Shown: positions 9,578-21,147 of the stretch, in pieces
How the letters are laid out: each line of letters starts with the position of its first letter
How positions within the stretch are numbered: position 1 is the first letter of the stretch
Origin: Chrysomallon squamiferum
Taxonomy: Eukaryota > Mollusca > Gastropoda > Neomphalida > Peltospiridae
Length of the DNA stretch: 32,500 bases
Direction of reading: 5' to 3'
Assembly: GCA_012295275.1 (NCBI GenBank)
Contig: CM022665.1
Span: 42,421,152 to 42,453,651 of the forward strand
Notes under the pieces: generated by a model
The model's input: only the letters and a program-made list of their open reading frames with translations
What the model was told of the DNA's origin: nothing
Databases searched by the model: none
Made by a program: the position numbers and the translations under genes

Positions 9578-9783
9578 ACACCTTGTTATAGACTTGTTGT
9601 TTTTTATTTTTAATTACATTTTTTTCTTTTTTTCCTTTTTTGTTTTTTTTTTCTCTCCATTTCTCTTGTTAGAAATCATGTTACCTGCAATGAAAAGGTA
9701 GACATTTTTTTTTTTTTTTTTTTCAAAGTTGTGAAATTCTACAATACTCAAACTTGTGATGTTTCTTGTTTTGACTTGGATCT

Positions 9784-9797
9784 GTTGCCATGGTTAC
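9784..9797. promoter_or_regulatory. X-box-like motif
   Basis: GTTGCCATGGTTAC resembles the RFX-family X-box GTTGCCATGGAAAC (12 of 14). A second, looser version GTTACCCATGGTTAC lies at 13449-13463. Both fall in presumed 3' UTR, so a promoter role is doubtful. Confidence 0.2.
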
Positions 9798-9908
9798 AGG
9801 CTTGACATCCTAAATGGGCTACTCTGAATAATACACAATTAGTGTTTTACGTTACACATGTCCTTCATCTGTGACTGGACTTTTTGATGTGCATGCCATG
9901 TGATTCTG

Positions 9909-10278
9909 TTAACCCTTTCAGTGCCACGGTTTGCTCTTGTTACTTTTCATATCATCAGAGACTTTATTTTTTTTTTTTTTTTTTTTTATTGATAAACTGA
10001 TGTTTGTTACTACAGATTTTAAAAGATTTCTCTCTTTTTTTTCTTCTGTTTAAAAACATTATCGTTAATATTTATCATTTTGTTAAAGAAAAAAAAATAG
10101 TAATATGATTATTATTTAACAATTTTATTATTCTTTTTTTTTAATGTTTTAAAAAAAAAAAAATAATAAATAAGTAATAATTTTATTAATTAGCATCATA
10201 TTATGTAATTAATCTTTACCTCTTTTGTTAAAAACCAGTTTACCTTACAGTCAAACACAACAGCACTGAAGGGGTTAA
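9909..10278. mobile_element. Short piggyBac-like non-autonomous element (MITE)
   Basis: TTAA at 9909-9912 and TTAA at 10275-10278 flank a 362-bp interior with terminal inverted repeats. The left end is CCCTTTCAGTGC (9913-9924). The right end is GCACTGAAGGGG (10263-10274), whose reverse complement is CCCCTTCAGTGC, an 11/12 match. TTAA target duplications and ends starting CCC are hallmarks of piggyBac-superfamily transposons. The interior is AT-rich with poly(T) and AAT tracts and has no coding capacity, so it would depend on a transposase from elsewhere. It sits about 390 bp after the BCL11 stop. Confidence 0.75.
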
Positions 10279-10686
10279 CATACATGTTATATTTAAAAAA
10301 TACCTTCCTTATTAGAAGAAGAAAAAAAAACATGTTGTATATTGTTTGTTTCTACTTGTTAAACATACACTAGGTATGTGTGTATATGTATTTATAAACA
10401 TATATATATATATATACATATACACACAACACATATATGTATGTATGTATGTTTGTATAAGTCAGTATACGTGTATATTAAGTACATACTAACCTGATTG
10501 TGTTTTTTCTCGCTGTATACCACACCTAAAACTACACTGAAAGGGGATTGTTTGTTTATGTGATAATTCTGTTGGTTTGTTTTTTAAAAAATAACTCATC
10601 ATCGAATTCTTACCCGTGTGATTGTGCGTGTGAGGTAACTTCATTATATTTGTAGAGGAAAGTATATAACACATGTCGATTTGTTT

Positions 10687-10721
10687 TATATATATACACA
10701 CACACACACATATATATATAT
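10687..10721. repeat. (TA)n(CA)n(TA)n microsatellite
   Basis: Short TA units flank about seven CA units. A looser TA/TG-rich stretch lies at 10376-10455. Confidence 0.85.
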
Positions 10722-10916
10722 TAACTCGACATGGAGGAAAACCGTGAATTCTCTCATAATGTGCCATACTTATGTTAATGTTGTTGAATTCACTTGGAGC
10801 TGTATTTTAGGAGTATTTTTACCTTCTTATGTAATAGCACATCTAGCTGTTTTTAAAATGTATGTTGCTTCAGGCTTAGAGTGTCTTCAGTGTTAAAATT
10901 ATACCACCTTCTTGCC

Positions 10917-10971
10917 TGTGTTAAAATGTCTGGTTCAAGTGTTAAAATGTCTGGTTCAAGTGTTAAAATGA
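10917..10971. repeat. 21-bp direct tandem duplication
   Basis: TGTTAAAATGTCTGGTTCAAG occurs twice in succession, followed by a third partial copy ending TGTTAAAATGATAA. Related GTTAAAAT/GTTAAAGT strings recur from 10891 to 11030 at about 35-45-bp spacing, so this may be the best-preserved part of a decayed array. Confidence 0.85.
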
Positions 10972-11219
10972 TAAACTCTCTTCTAGGGTTGCTATGTTAA
11001 AGTTATATACTCTCTCTGGTTTCCATGTTAAAATCATGTATGCCATCTAGTTACAGTAGGGTTTTTTTTTTGTGTTTTTTTTTTGCTTCTTTGTTTTAAT
11101 GAAAGATCTTTTATAATTTTTAAATCTTTTGCAAAAGTTTGGTATTTGTCTTATTTTGCATGCAGAATGGTCTCTGAAGATTTCATTTTTGGCTTTAATG
11201 AAATTCCAAAATATTTTAT

Positions 11220-11221
<2 letters not shown>

Positions 11222-11256
<35 letters not shown>
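11222..11256. repeat. T35 homopolymer
   Basis: A pure run of 35 T, among the longest homopolymers in the window. A second T-rich run ends at 11350. Confidence 0.9.
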
Positions 11257-11257
<1 letters not shown>

Positions 11258-11679
11258 TCATTTCTAAATTATTAATATTATTATTATATATTTATATTTG
11301 TTTATTTATTTTTTCATTTTTTTATTTATTTTTTTTTTTTTTTTTTTTTTAATGGGGATTAAAATTTTTCTTTTAATAAAAAAATAAATACCTTTAATTT
11401 TTATAATCAGCTTTTTCGTGCTTTATGGGTTTAGTGTCATTTATGTACTTCAAACAAAATTTTAATAAATAATATCTTAATGTGACTGCTTCACTGGCTA
11501 ATTTTAGATGACTGGCAATCTTGTCATTTTTATTTTTACATTTCCTTGTTATCATAATGTAATCAGTTTTCATGGGCTATGTTTTAAAATTTCAACATCT
11601 GTTTAAATTCAGATCAGTTACCAAGATTTTTGTCTGTGTTCATAAACATTTAAAAAATGAAAGTCAAATAGCAGAGATT

Positions 11680-11694
11680 CCCCCCCCCCCCCCC
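11680..11694. repeat. C15 homopolymer followed by poly(T)
   Basis: A 15-base C run is unusual in this AT-rich setting. It leads directly into T runs, forming a long pyrimidine tract up to about 11724. Confidence 0.9.
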
Positions 11695-11857
11695 TTTTTT
11701 TTTCTTCTTGTTTTTTTTTTTTTCAGTGGGTATCTTAGTCATTAGATTCTGAAAATGGAATTTTTATTTTATTTTAATTTTTTTAAATAAATAAATAAAT
11801 AAATTATAGACAATTATCTAAAAAAAAAATTAATATGTCTTAAGTTGATTATTATCA

Positions 11858-11858
<1 letters not shown>

Positions 11859-11898
<40 letters not shown>

Positions 11899-11899
11899 C
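11859..11899. repeat. (ATT)n microsatellite
   Basis: About 13 units. Confidence 0.9.
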
Positions 11900-12384
11900 A
11901 TTTAATTTATTTATTCTTTCCATTTTATTACGTTTTTTTTTTTTTTTTGTCCCTTTTTTACAAAAACTAAATCTTCTTTGATCATTTTGTATGTCAGTGA
12001 ATGAATAACAGACAGTCTCTGGCTTCTAGAAAATGTCATAAATCTTTGGTTGTTACTAAACTATCATTCTAACATACAAACTATTTATAATACTACTCTG
12101 TATCATATAATGAATTTTATTTTTCACCTAGACTAAAATCTCTTTTTATTTAAATATGCATGTGTAATAATTACCTTTGTACACTCTGTAGAAGAGCCCA
12201 CCCTAACCCTGCTTATTTGTGTGTGTGATGTAATAACCACTGTATGTCGCTGGTTAACAATTCTTTGTTATTTTACCCCAAACTCAAAAACCCATTTATC
12301 AAGATGTGTGGAATAATGGTTTGTAGTTTTTATTCTCAAATATTTCTGTGATAATTGTATTTCTGTTTTAGATTTTTTCTTTTT

Positions 12385-12402
12385 TTTATTATTATTATTA
12401 TT

Positions 12403-12438
<36 letters not shown>
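12385..12438. repeat. (ATT)n plus T34 homopolymer
   Basis: A few ATT units run into 34 consecutive T (12405-12438). Confidence 0.9.
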
Positions 12439-12439
<1 letters not shown>

Positions 12440-13600
12440 TATCTGCTGTCTGAATGTACAAAACTGACTGGAACAGATATTATATTATGAAGATTGTGAA
12501 TGACAGGTGTCCAGAGAGGAATTTCATTTATTCAATCAATCATCTTTATGGCAAAAATAATACATTAATATTCTCTAAGGCTGAGTCCATAAATCCAGTG
12601 GAACAAACAGAATGACATGATCTTTTGATTACAGAATACGTAACAAACCTACAAATAACTTCTTACAATGAAAAACAAAGAATTTACACACACAGATTTT
12701 AAACTTGGGCTCAACAAATTTCGTTTTTGGGTTTTTTCAAATTTAGAGCAATGCTGTTTTGAAATTTCAGGTTGTACATATTTTGTTAACTAACCTTTAA
12801 TCATATTCAGTGCAGCCATTTTGGAATATGGACTCCATTTCTTCGGTTATTGTTGATTTTATATCAAATGATTTTAAGATTTAAAAATGACTTAAAATGT
12901 TTGATTTTAAACTTTTAAGTTTTGATTAACATTCAGACAGCAGACATTTTTCTCAAATGGCAAATTTTTTTTTTTTCTGTTACTATGGCAGTAAGCCATA
13001 AAGTTGTTTTGTCATTTTTCTTTTCTTTTTTAAATTTAAATTTGTTATAAAAAAGCATAATACTTGTACTGAGGTACTGAAAATATTATATTTACCCAGT
13101 ATTTTATACTGTGAGATAAAAATATATATATATATATTATTATGTATATTTAATATTTACATACATGATTAGGAGTTAATGAATAACAACAAAAAAAAAC
13201 AAAAAAAAAATAATAATTATAATATTAATTATAAGAAAAGTAGAAGATTATGAATAACAAAATAATAATGATAATAATGATGATGATCGTGATGATAATA
13301 ATATTTTTTAATTTTAAAAAAAGAAGATAATTTGGAGACTACTAAAACAAAACCAGAATTATTATTTTTTTAAAATTACTTTTTTTTTACTCAAATTTGG
13401 TAAAAATTTGACCCTGTTGAAGTTGGGTTTACTTAGCTTGGGGCTTTTGTTACCCATGGTTACTGGTGCTTCATGAAGAAACACTACACCTAGTTTATTT
13501 TTAATTCCATCTAGAACCATAGTGCCTACATAAGTTGTGTACAGAAAACAATTCATTCATTTACTGTTAGCTAACAGCACACTTGTATAGGTTGGTGTGA

Positions 13601-13639
13601 ATGTGCGTGCGTGCGTATGTGTGTGTGTGTGTGTGTGTC
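13601..13639. repeat. (GT)n microsatellite
   Basis: GTGC units pass into about ten GT units. Confidence 0.85.
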
Positions 13640-14120
13640 TCGTGTCGGCATGTAGCATATATGTTCAAGGGCATCTTCATGGAAGAATGAAGTCTCGACT
13701 TTTTTAACTTCTTAAAAAAAAAGATTTCTTCCTCTTTGATCTCGGAACAGTGCAGTCACATGATAAGTAGACTTTAAACATTTTTGTGTTCTTCTGCTTT
13801 TTTTTTTTTTTTTTACTTTCTATCTTCAGAAGTACTGTTTTGCTTGTACAATTTTTATAAACGACAAGTATAGCTTATAAAGCCCTTTATATGAATGGCA
13901 ACAAAAACAAAAACTTCCATACTTATAGTGCTATTTTATAACATTTTTTTTTTTTTTCATTGCTTTTACCTTTGTTTGAAACCTGTATGCATTTATATTT
14001 TAAAAAAAAAAAAAATGAAAAGAAGAAGAAAAATGTGTTGTAAAAAAAAAAAAATTCAGATTAGCCTTTTTAGTTGTTTCAAGCTCTACAGACTTGCATA
14101 GCTTGTTGTATTGTATTATT

Positions 14121-14160
14121 AAAAAAAAAAAAAAAAAAAAAAGACACAAAAAAAAAAAAA
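14121..14160. repeat. A22 and A13 homopolymers
   Basis: Two A runs are separated by GACAC. A-rich runs also occur at 14002-14013 and 14042-14053, making 14000-14160 the main A-rich island in an otherwise T-rich strand. Confidence 0.9.
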
Positions 14161-15203
14161 CTTTTTCTTGTGCTTAGAGATTTTTGCTACTACAGCTGTC
14201 TCATTGGATTCTGTTTGTTTCACTTGTTTGTTCTTCAAATGGTCGGATAGGGCAGCAATTTAAGCAGCTAACTGTGTCTTCTGGAGGTGAAAACGTCATC
14301 AAGACTTTGCCACATCATTGCCTTGCTATAAAACAAAACACAAAAGATTCAACACAGGAGAGAGAGAGAAAAGTTTAATTTACCCTCATTTTCTGAATTG
14401 CACGAAGTGACAGAATCATGAACTGTACGTCATGACTGTTCGAAGGATTATGTCAGACATCGTTAAAAGAACTGAATGAAATAACTGAAAGGATTACAAT
14501 ATTGAAATATCTGAGTTAAATAAAACCAAAAGGATTGTGTTAGATGGTAATTCTAAGGATTGCATTGGTGGTTATTGAAAAGGATTTCACCAGATGGAAA
14601 GAAAGAATCACATCAGAACTTATTTTTTTCACATTATGCAAGTAGGGTGATGGAATAACAGCAAAACAAGACTTCAGCAATGCATCAAGATCTCCTTTAC
14701 AGATTCTTTTTTAAAAGGATTTTTTTTTTTAAAAATGATAATATTTTTTTAAAATTTAGAAAAAAAAAGAAAACAAAAAATTTTATGGAGAAAGGAATAA
14801 AATGACGTCCTCGTCAGAGAAGTTTCATTGTTAAAGAAAAATATCAGTTGTGGAGATCAACTGATGTGCCTTGTTAAAAAAAAAAATTTAAAAATTAAAA
14901 TTTCCAAGGAGATTTGGTTATATCTGAAGACCACACAGGAATGTAGAGAGAGGTAAAACAAAACAAAACAGTGGACAAAACTGACCATGTGTTGTGGACA
15001 TCCAGTTGACATTTTAAATTTTTTATTTTTTTTTAAATTTCTCTCTTTGTCAATATAGTTGTGTTCACCTGAGCATAAGCTGCTCTTTTCTTATTATTTT
15101 TTTTTTATCTGTGTGTCATCAGTGTTATTCACCTGTCCTGCATCTGTTATTCTTTTATTTAGAAAAGCAAACCTAGTGCTATAGGGAGAGAGATTCTTGT
15201 ATT

Positions 15204-15204
<1 letters not shown>

Positions 15205-15242
<38 letters not shown>

Positions 15243-15323
15243 ACTTTTGATTTTGCATGGATGCCAGATTGTGAAGAACATTCAGACACTGGTAAAATTG
15301 TGCTTCAAAAAACAACTGAAAAA

Positions 15324-15362
<39 letters not shown>

Positions 15363-15546
15363 GCAGAAAGCTGATGGTTGGAACTAAACATTATGTTGTT
15401 CTCGGAATGAATTGAATGACTAAACAATTTTTTGAGAAGTCTTTTAAAAAAAAAAAAAAAAAAAAAATCCTTTACTTTTGTTGTTGTTACCTAAACTGGA
15501 TTGAGTTCTGCATGCTAAACCGAGTGACTTTTATATATAATATATC

Positions 15547-15583
<37 letters not shown>
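15205..15583. repeat. Alternating long A and T homopolymers
   Basis: A35 (15205-15239), T32 (15327-15358), A22 (15446-15467) and T33 (15551-15583) alternate at roughly 100-bp spacing. In RNA, adjacent A and U runs could pair into long A-U stems. Confidence 0.9.
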
Positions 15584-15585
<2 letters not shown>

Positions 15586-15687
15586 GGTACAGTAGGTAAT
15601 ATGGTGAACAAAAGAAAACAAAAATAACACAATCTGCTATTTCTGCTTGGAGGCCAGAGTGAAAACAAACACAGTTATCTACCTATC

Positions 15688-15802
15688 TTATATATATGTA
15701 TGTATATGTATATATATGTATATACATACATATGTATATGTATATGTATATGTATATACATATATATGTATATGTATATGTGTATTTATATATATATATA
15801 AT
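15688..15802. repeat. TA/TG/CA-rich palindromic microsatellite
   Basis: Mixed TATATG, GTATAT and TACATA units. The centre is self-complementary, so cruciform or hairpin formation is likely. Confidence 0.85.
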
Positions 15803-16450
15803 ACAGATGTAGATAGATAGATTATGTAAATGTGCGTATGTTACCAGTGTGACTGGACATTGTAAAAGACAGGAATATCACTGATTACTCTGAGGTTGTG
15901 AAGTCTGACTGCACAATCTCTCACAGGGGGACGTTCTACCGGTGTGTGTTTTTATCTTTTCAAACACTTGTGCAACTAAATAATGGCAGCTAGCTTGATG
16001 ACAAGGCCAAGGGAGACCACTACAGTGAGCTTTGCAGGGGGCAGCACTGACTCACCAAACCTGATTGTTTTAGTTGCATCGGTTTTGTGTTATTTGTGAA
16101 GTTTATGCCGCAACCTGAAGTTTTTGTATTAGTTAATGAAGTTCAAGAACTGTCGCTGTTTTGTATTGGCTTCTTCTTTTTAAATTTTAAAAAAATTTTT
16201 TTTTTATAATCTTTTCATTTTTTCATAAATGTATAACCACTGCACCCTGCAGTCTAACAAAAGGGAGACAACTGTTGAGTGCAATATTCTATTTATTGCA
16301 TAGTACATTTTGAAAAGCTTTTAAGATCTTGTAAAAATGAACGAAAGCAAATCAAAAATATTTTTTTTCTTATTTTATTTTATTTTTTAGAAGAAAAAAA
16401 AGATGGTTTTCATCATTTATTTTTGATTTTTTTTTTTTTTTTTTTTTTGC

Positions 16451-16569
16451 AATAAATAATAAAAAGGTGTCTGCTAGTGTTCATTGACTTTGAAACTGTA
16501 TCTACTTTTGGCCTTTGACCTCAAAATTGTTGTTAAAAAGATAAGAATATTTATATATAATGCAATAAA
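16451..16569 (+). terminator. Candidate intermediate poly(A) signals
   Basis: AATAAA occurs at 16451-16456 and 16564-16569. The first is followed by a moderately GU-rich stretch near 16467-16482. Either could terminate a shorter BCL11 transcript. Hexamers are frequent by chance in such AT-rich DNA. Confidence 0.2.
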
Positions 16570-18858
16570 CTGAAACCCTGACATACAAAGATTACTTTGG
16601 TAAGCATGTACGTTTATCATGCATACAGATTATTTATACACAGTAAACATTCTAAAACAAGATTACAAAATATTTTTCAAAAATATGCATTTAGTTTCTT
16701 TGACACTGAAAGTGAAATTAACATTGCTGGTCATATAACTGTATTATTAAATATATTTTTTTTTAGACATTATTTCAGCAAGTATTTAAAATATCTCATC
16801 TATGAAACAAATGATAAATTTCATTCAATTATTTCTCCTTTTATTGTTAATTTAATTTTTCAGTTTCTGAAATGTCTGAGGGCTAAAGAAAGAAATGATT
16901 ATGGCATAGAAAAGAGATTAAAATCCGATGAAGATTTTTTATAAAATATTTCTTAGGTTAACACACATGAAGCAGACAGAGTTCACACTAGCCGATAACT
17001 TTTTATTTATTTATTTTATTATTTTTTAATTTGTTTCATTTTTGCAGGAGAATAAAATAATGGGGATTTTTTTTGTTTTGTTTGTTTGATCATTTAAATC
17101 AGTAAAGTGCTATGAATTTGTTAAGTTTCTTTTTTTTTTTTTCATATACTGTTTTAGCCATTTCCTTCTAGTATATATATTGATAATTATTTTCTTAATT
17201 CCTATACAAAAACAAGTGCTAATGTTGTTGTTGTTGTGCTGCTTATTATCACTTTTATGTTGTTCTCATCATGATTAAAATGGCAAATATAAGCATATGT
17301 ATAATTTGATTGAGTACTATTCTGCTTGTCAAATTTTGCTTTTAATTATTTTTTTTTTTTTTTTTTCTAAAACTGAAACAGCTATGAGTTAACAATTGAT
17401 TAGTGCTAAAAAAATGTATGCAAAATTATTTGTTAATGATACTACACTGTTGTTGTTATTGTGTTTTTTTTATTATTATTGATATTAGTATTAATATGGT
17501 TTTTATTATTACTATATTATTATTATTAAAATAAGCTAGAGGTTTTCAAGTCTTAACTTTTTCTTAGTTTCATTATTAATATGCATTGGTGATTTTATAA
17601 TCTGTCACAGATGAGAGAATTTTTTATTATTATTATTATTATTATTATTCGCCATTACTGTTGTACTCATTTTCATTACCAGTGCCATATTATAATTATT
17701 CTGTCACTATTAGCAGTTTTTCTCTGTCGCTAAAAGGGATAAGTTGGTAATTCTTTTTGTATATCTTTTATTTTTTTTCATTTAAATTCTATTTTAAACT
17801 CATATCTATGTTTTTTAATTAAGTTTTATTATTAATGACATCAAGTGCTGTTTCTTTAACTATAACCATTGTTGTTCAAAGCACAATACATAGATACATG
17901 GATTAAATTTTATATGACATTGCTGATGTTTTCAAAAAATTATAATTCTTCTGTGGTTGTTTAATACTATTTTAAAGCTTACAAGAAAAACGTTTTCACT
18001 TTGAAAAAAAAAAACACTGACTATTTGGGTTTTATTATTATTAATTTAAATTTTGGAGAAGACATTGTTTTAAAGTAAACAAAAATCAATGAAATATCAA
18101 ATTTATTTTGAGTTCATGGGGAAAAAAATTATTATTTTAATTATCAAATATTTCTGTTTTAATATAAAAAACAGTAAATACAAAATAAAGAAAAATGTCT
18201 GTTTATTTATACTAAAGCATTAATCTGATTTACTGACCTCTTTGTTTCAAGACATTTTTTTATTTTTCCTTTTTATTTATTTTTTATTTTCTTTAATGAG
18301 GAATAAAAAAAAAATAAACTTATCTTTTGTTCATTAAATTGTGATGTACTTTATCTTTTTTTCAAAAAATCATTAACAAAATCTATAATGGAATTCATTG
18401 TTTATGTAAATTATTTTCTGATAGGGTATTTTAATACGTATATCTCAAAATAAAATAACATATATGGAATGTTATATGACTATTAATGATTCTCAGAAAA
18501 ATGTACAAAATATATTTAGGTAAAAAAATAATGAAATTTCATTACGCGATCAGAACTATTTACCAAACTCTCAGTTTCCCTATGATGCTTTGCTTTTGTT
18601 AAAAAAAAAAAAATAAAAAAATAAAATGCCTAATTTGTTTAAATTTAAGATATTTGAAATATACTAAAAATATCTCAATCAATATTGAATCATTAGCTTA
18701 CAGGATTGTTTACATTTGTCTTTTATTTATTTTTTTTTTTTTTTTTTGTTGTTGTTTTGTTTTTATATATATAAAACAGAAAAAAGGTCCTTTTCAACAT
18801 GATGATTTAAAAAAAATATATATCTTGTAGCTAGGCTTTTGTTATCATTAAACATTTG

Positions 18859-18859
<1 letters not shown>

Positions 18860-18897
<38 letters not shown>
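18860..18897. repeat. (ATT)n microsatellite
   Basis: About 12 units. Similar shorter runs lie at 17622-17649. Confidence 0.9.
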
Positions 18898-18898
<1 letters not shown>

Positions 18899-20211
18899 TG
18901 TAAACTCCTTACTGTGTTTTATTTTTTTAAATCGTTTTTTTTAAATTTTAATTTTTAATTATTTTTTTTAAATTTTAACGCCACATAATTTTATTCTCCA
19001 CATATATTTATATATATATATTTCTAATTTTTCTCCTGTGCAAACAAATGAAACCACAGAAACATTAAATCTTTGTTAATCATTGTATATTTTTTTTTAT
19101 ATATATATATCAACCTATTTGTTGATTCAGCAAAGCAGCTCTTAATGGTTAAAAACTGTAACTTTTAGCTGAAACTCAAAAACACTGAATGTTCTTAAAA
19201 CCCAAAATGTATCAAAGGACAGGTTACAACATTATTATGCACTGAATTAAGAACTGTTTTAGAGTAGTTTTATGATATTAAAACCGGTGACGTGTTTTTA
19301 CAAATAGGTGACATTTGCCAGGTCAGAATACATTAAAGCTCATAATTGGTGTCCATGGCAGGCTGTTGTTTGTCCAGTGTTTTGTATAAAACGTTTAGAT
19401 TTTAGATTTATGGATGAACATCTGAGCATTGGAATTTTTATATATATACAGTTTAATCGTTGTGTTTTTCTCTTGTTTTTTTGTTTTTGAGGTTTTTTTT
19501 TGTTTGTTTTTTTTTTTTTTTTTTTTGTCCTTTTGCTGTTTAAGCAATTATTATTAAATAAAAAAACTAAAGATATTATTGAAGATTCACATTTTCCATT
19601 TTATTTATTTATTTATTTATTTATTATTGTTTAATATGTTATTTAATTTAAAATAAATAAAATAAAAGCCTAAAGTAAAATAACGACTCGTGCAACAAGA
19701 ACAAGAAATTTTTTTTTTTTTTTTTTTTTTTAATTGACGAAGTATTTTGTATTGTAGTTACCTAATCATTAAACAAATGACCGTATCGGCTTGACATTTT
19801 GAACGAACTATCTGAAAATAATAGTAACTTTTTAGCAACAGATACACAAATCGTTTTGGTTGATTTCTGTAATGCAGTGGAACTGAGATACGCTGATTAT
19901 ATGCTGCCAACTCGCTACCGTCTGATTCTTGCCCAGCAAGAGTGCGCATGCGTGCACTGTTGGTCTCTGACGTTTAGAAAAAAAAGCATATTACTTTGTT
20001 TAGCATAATCAGAAAACATTTTAAAACTGTTCATTTAAACTTTGTGATCTATTGGAATTTCGTACTTAGAGTACAGTGTTATTAATATTATATGGAATGA
20101 ACAAATGGCACTTTACATATATATATAATTATATTGTATTACTCGTATGTATGACTTTAAAAGCTCCGAAAATAAAGGATGTTGATCTAAATAGGCACTA
20201 TGTATTATGTA

Positions 20212-20275
<64 letters not shown>
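20212..20275. repeat. (ATT)n microsatellite
   Basis: About 21 units, reading as poly-Leu in one frame. It lies inside an open frame (20076-20657) that I do not consider a gene. Confidence 0.95.
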
Positions 20276-20853
20276 TTATTTACTAGACGTTACAATCTGG
20301 TTTTGGGAAGCACTAAACCATTTTAGTTCAACATGCAGCAAAATCACTGTACTAAAACAAAACCAAGGGTTAAACACGAATTTGACCCCAAACCACAAGA
20401 TTACACTTGTAGTCTTAACCTCGTACCCGAACGCCCTATTTACCAAGTCTGATTACGAAGATAAGAATCGATTACGTAAGATCATTACGTCATCGGTATA
20501 CGAATATAGACTGGCTTCCATTTATAAGCACTTGATGTCGTTTGTTTCCTGTGATGTTTTGTCCTTTGAGGATTTCAAAAATACTAACTTTGTTACTTCA
20601 TTTATATATATATATAAATATATATACATATTATATATAATTTCTGAAATGTATTGATATCTTTATACAGATTGCGTTAATTGATTTTTACTGTTTCGAT
20701 TCCTTCTGTGTACCGCTTAAAGCTAACATGTATAGACTAGTGCTAAGCTTACGATTATGAGCAAAAGTTGACCCCTGTGCCTTTGTTATTTATTTCTCAA
20801 TTGTACATTTAATGTACCAAACAATTTGTAGAGCTTATGTATTTATGATGTGA

Positions 20854-20938
20854 AATAAAAATTGTACAACAGTACAAGGTACTTGTAAACTTCAATAAAC
20901 ACTGTCCGGGACATTTTAACTTTAGTTGTTTTGTGTGA
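20854..20938 (+). terminator. Best candidate poly(A) site after BCL11
   Basis: Two AATAAA hexamers (20854-20859, 20894-20899) are preceded by several UGUA motifs, the CFIm-type upstream element, between about 20800 and 20890. The second is followed 22 bases later by the GU-rich stretch TTTAGTTGTTTTGTGTGA (20921-20938). This order of upstream UGUA, hexamer and downstream GU element is the complete metazoan layout. Cleavage would fall near 20910-20920. Confidence 0.45.
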
Positions 20939-20939
20939 T

Positions 20940-21116
20940 AATTAAAATAGTGTTAGTTGATTCCTTTCGCTAGTGTAAATTAATCATTAGAGATCGTTTG
21001 CTAATCCTAAACATTTTAATTTTATTTATTTATTTTTTTATTTTTTTAAATGTCTTAGAATTATACATTATTTATTTGTTTATTATCTAGTATACATTAT
21101 TTATTTATTTATCTTT

Positions 21117-21147
<31 letters not shown>

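Larger units (their letters stand above)
9519..20915 (+). other. U-rich gene-free region, candidate long 3' UTR of BCL11
   Basis: No supported gene exists between the BCL11 stop and the poly(A) site near 20894. Pure T runs of 20 or more dominate over A runs on the plus strand (for example 11222-11256 and 12405-12438). AATAAA hexamers occur at 10165, 11375, 11464, 16451, 16564, 20854 and 20894, so several shorter 3' ends are equally possible. Pumilio-type TGTANATA sites appear at 9543 and 12773, and AU-rich ATTTA is abundant. Vertebrate BCL11 mRNAs also have long 3' UTRs, but an 11-kb UTR here is inference only. Stretches at 16100-17100 and 19100-20200 contain less repetitive sequence with nothing recognisable. 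Confidence 0.35.

Noticed and set aside
16597-16944. AT-rich open frame of 115 codons
   Set aside because: It begins at TTG, is rich in Phe/Ile/Lys/Asn as expected from base composition, and shows no motif. Chance opening in AT-rich DNA of this size is plausible, though not excluded.
20076-20657. Open frame of 193 codons
   Set aside because: It includes a poly-Leu stretch from (ATT)n and a Tyr/Ile stretch from (TA)n. The middle has no recognisable domain, and it lies just upstream of the likely BCL11 poly(A) site.
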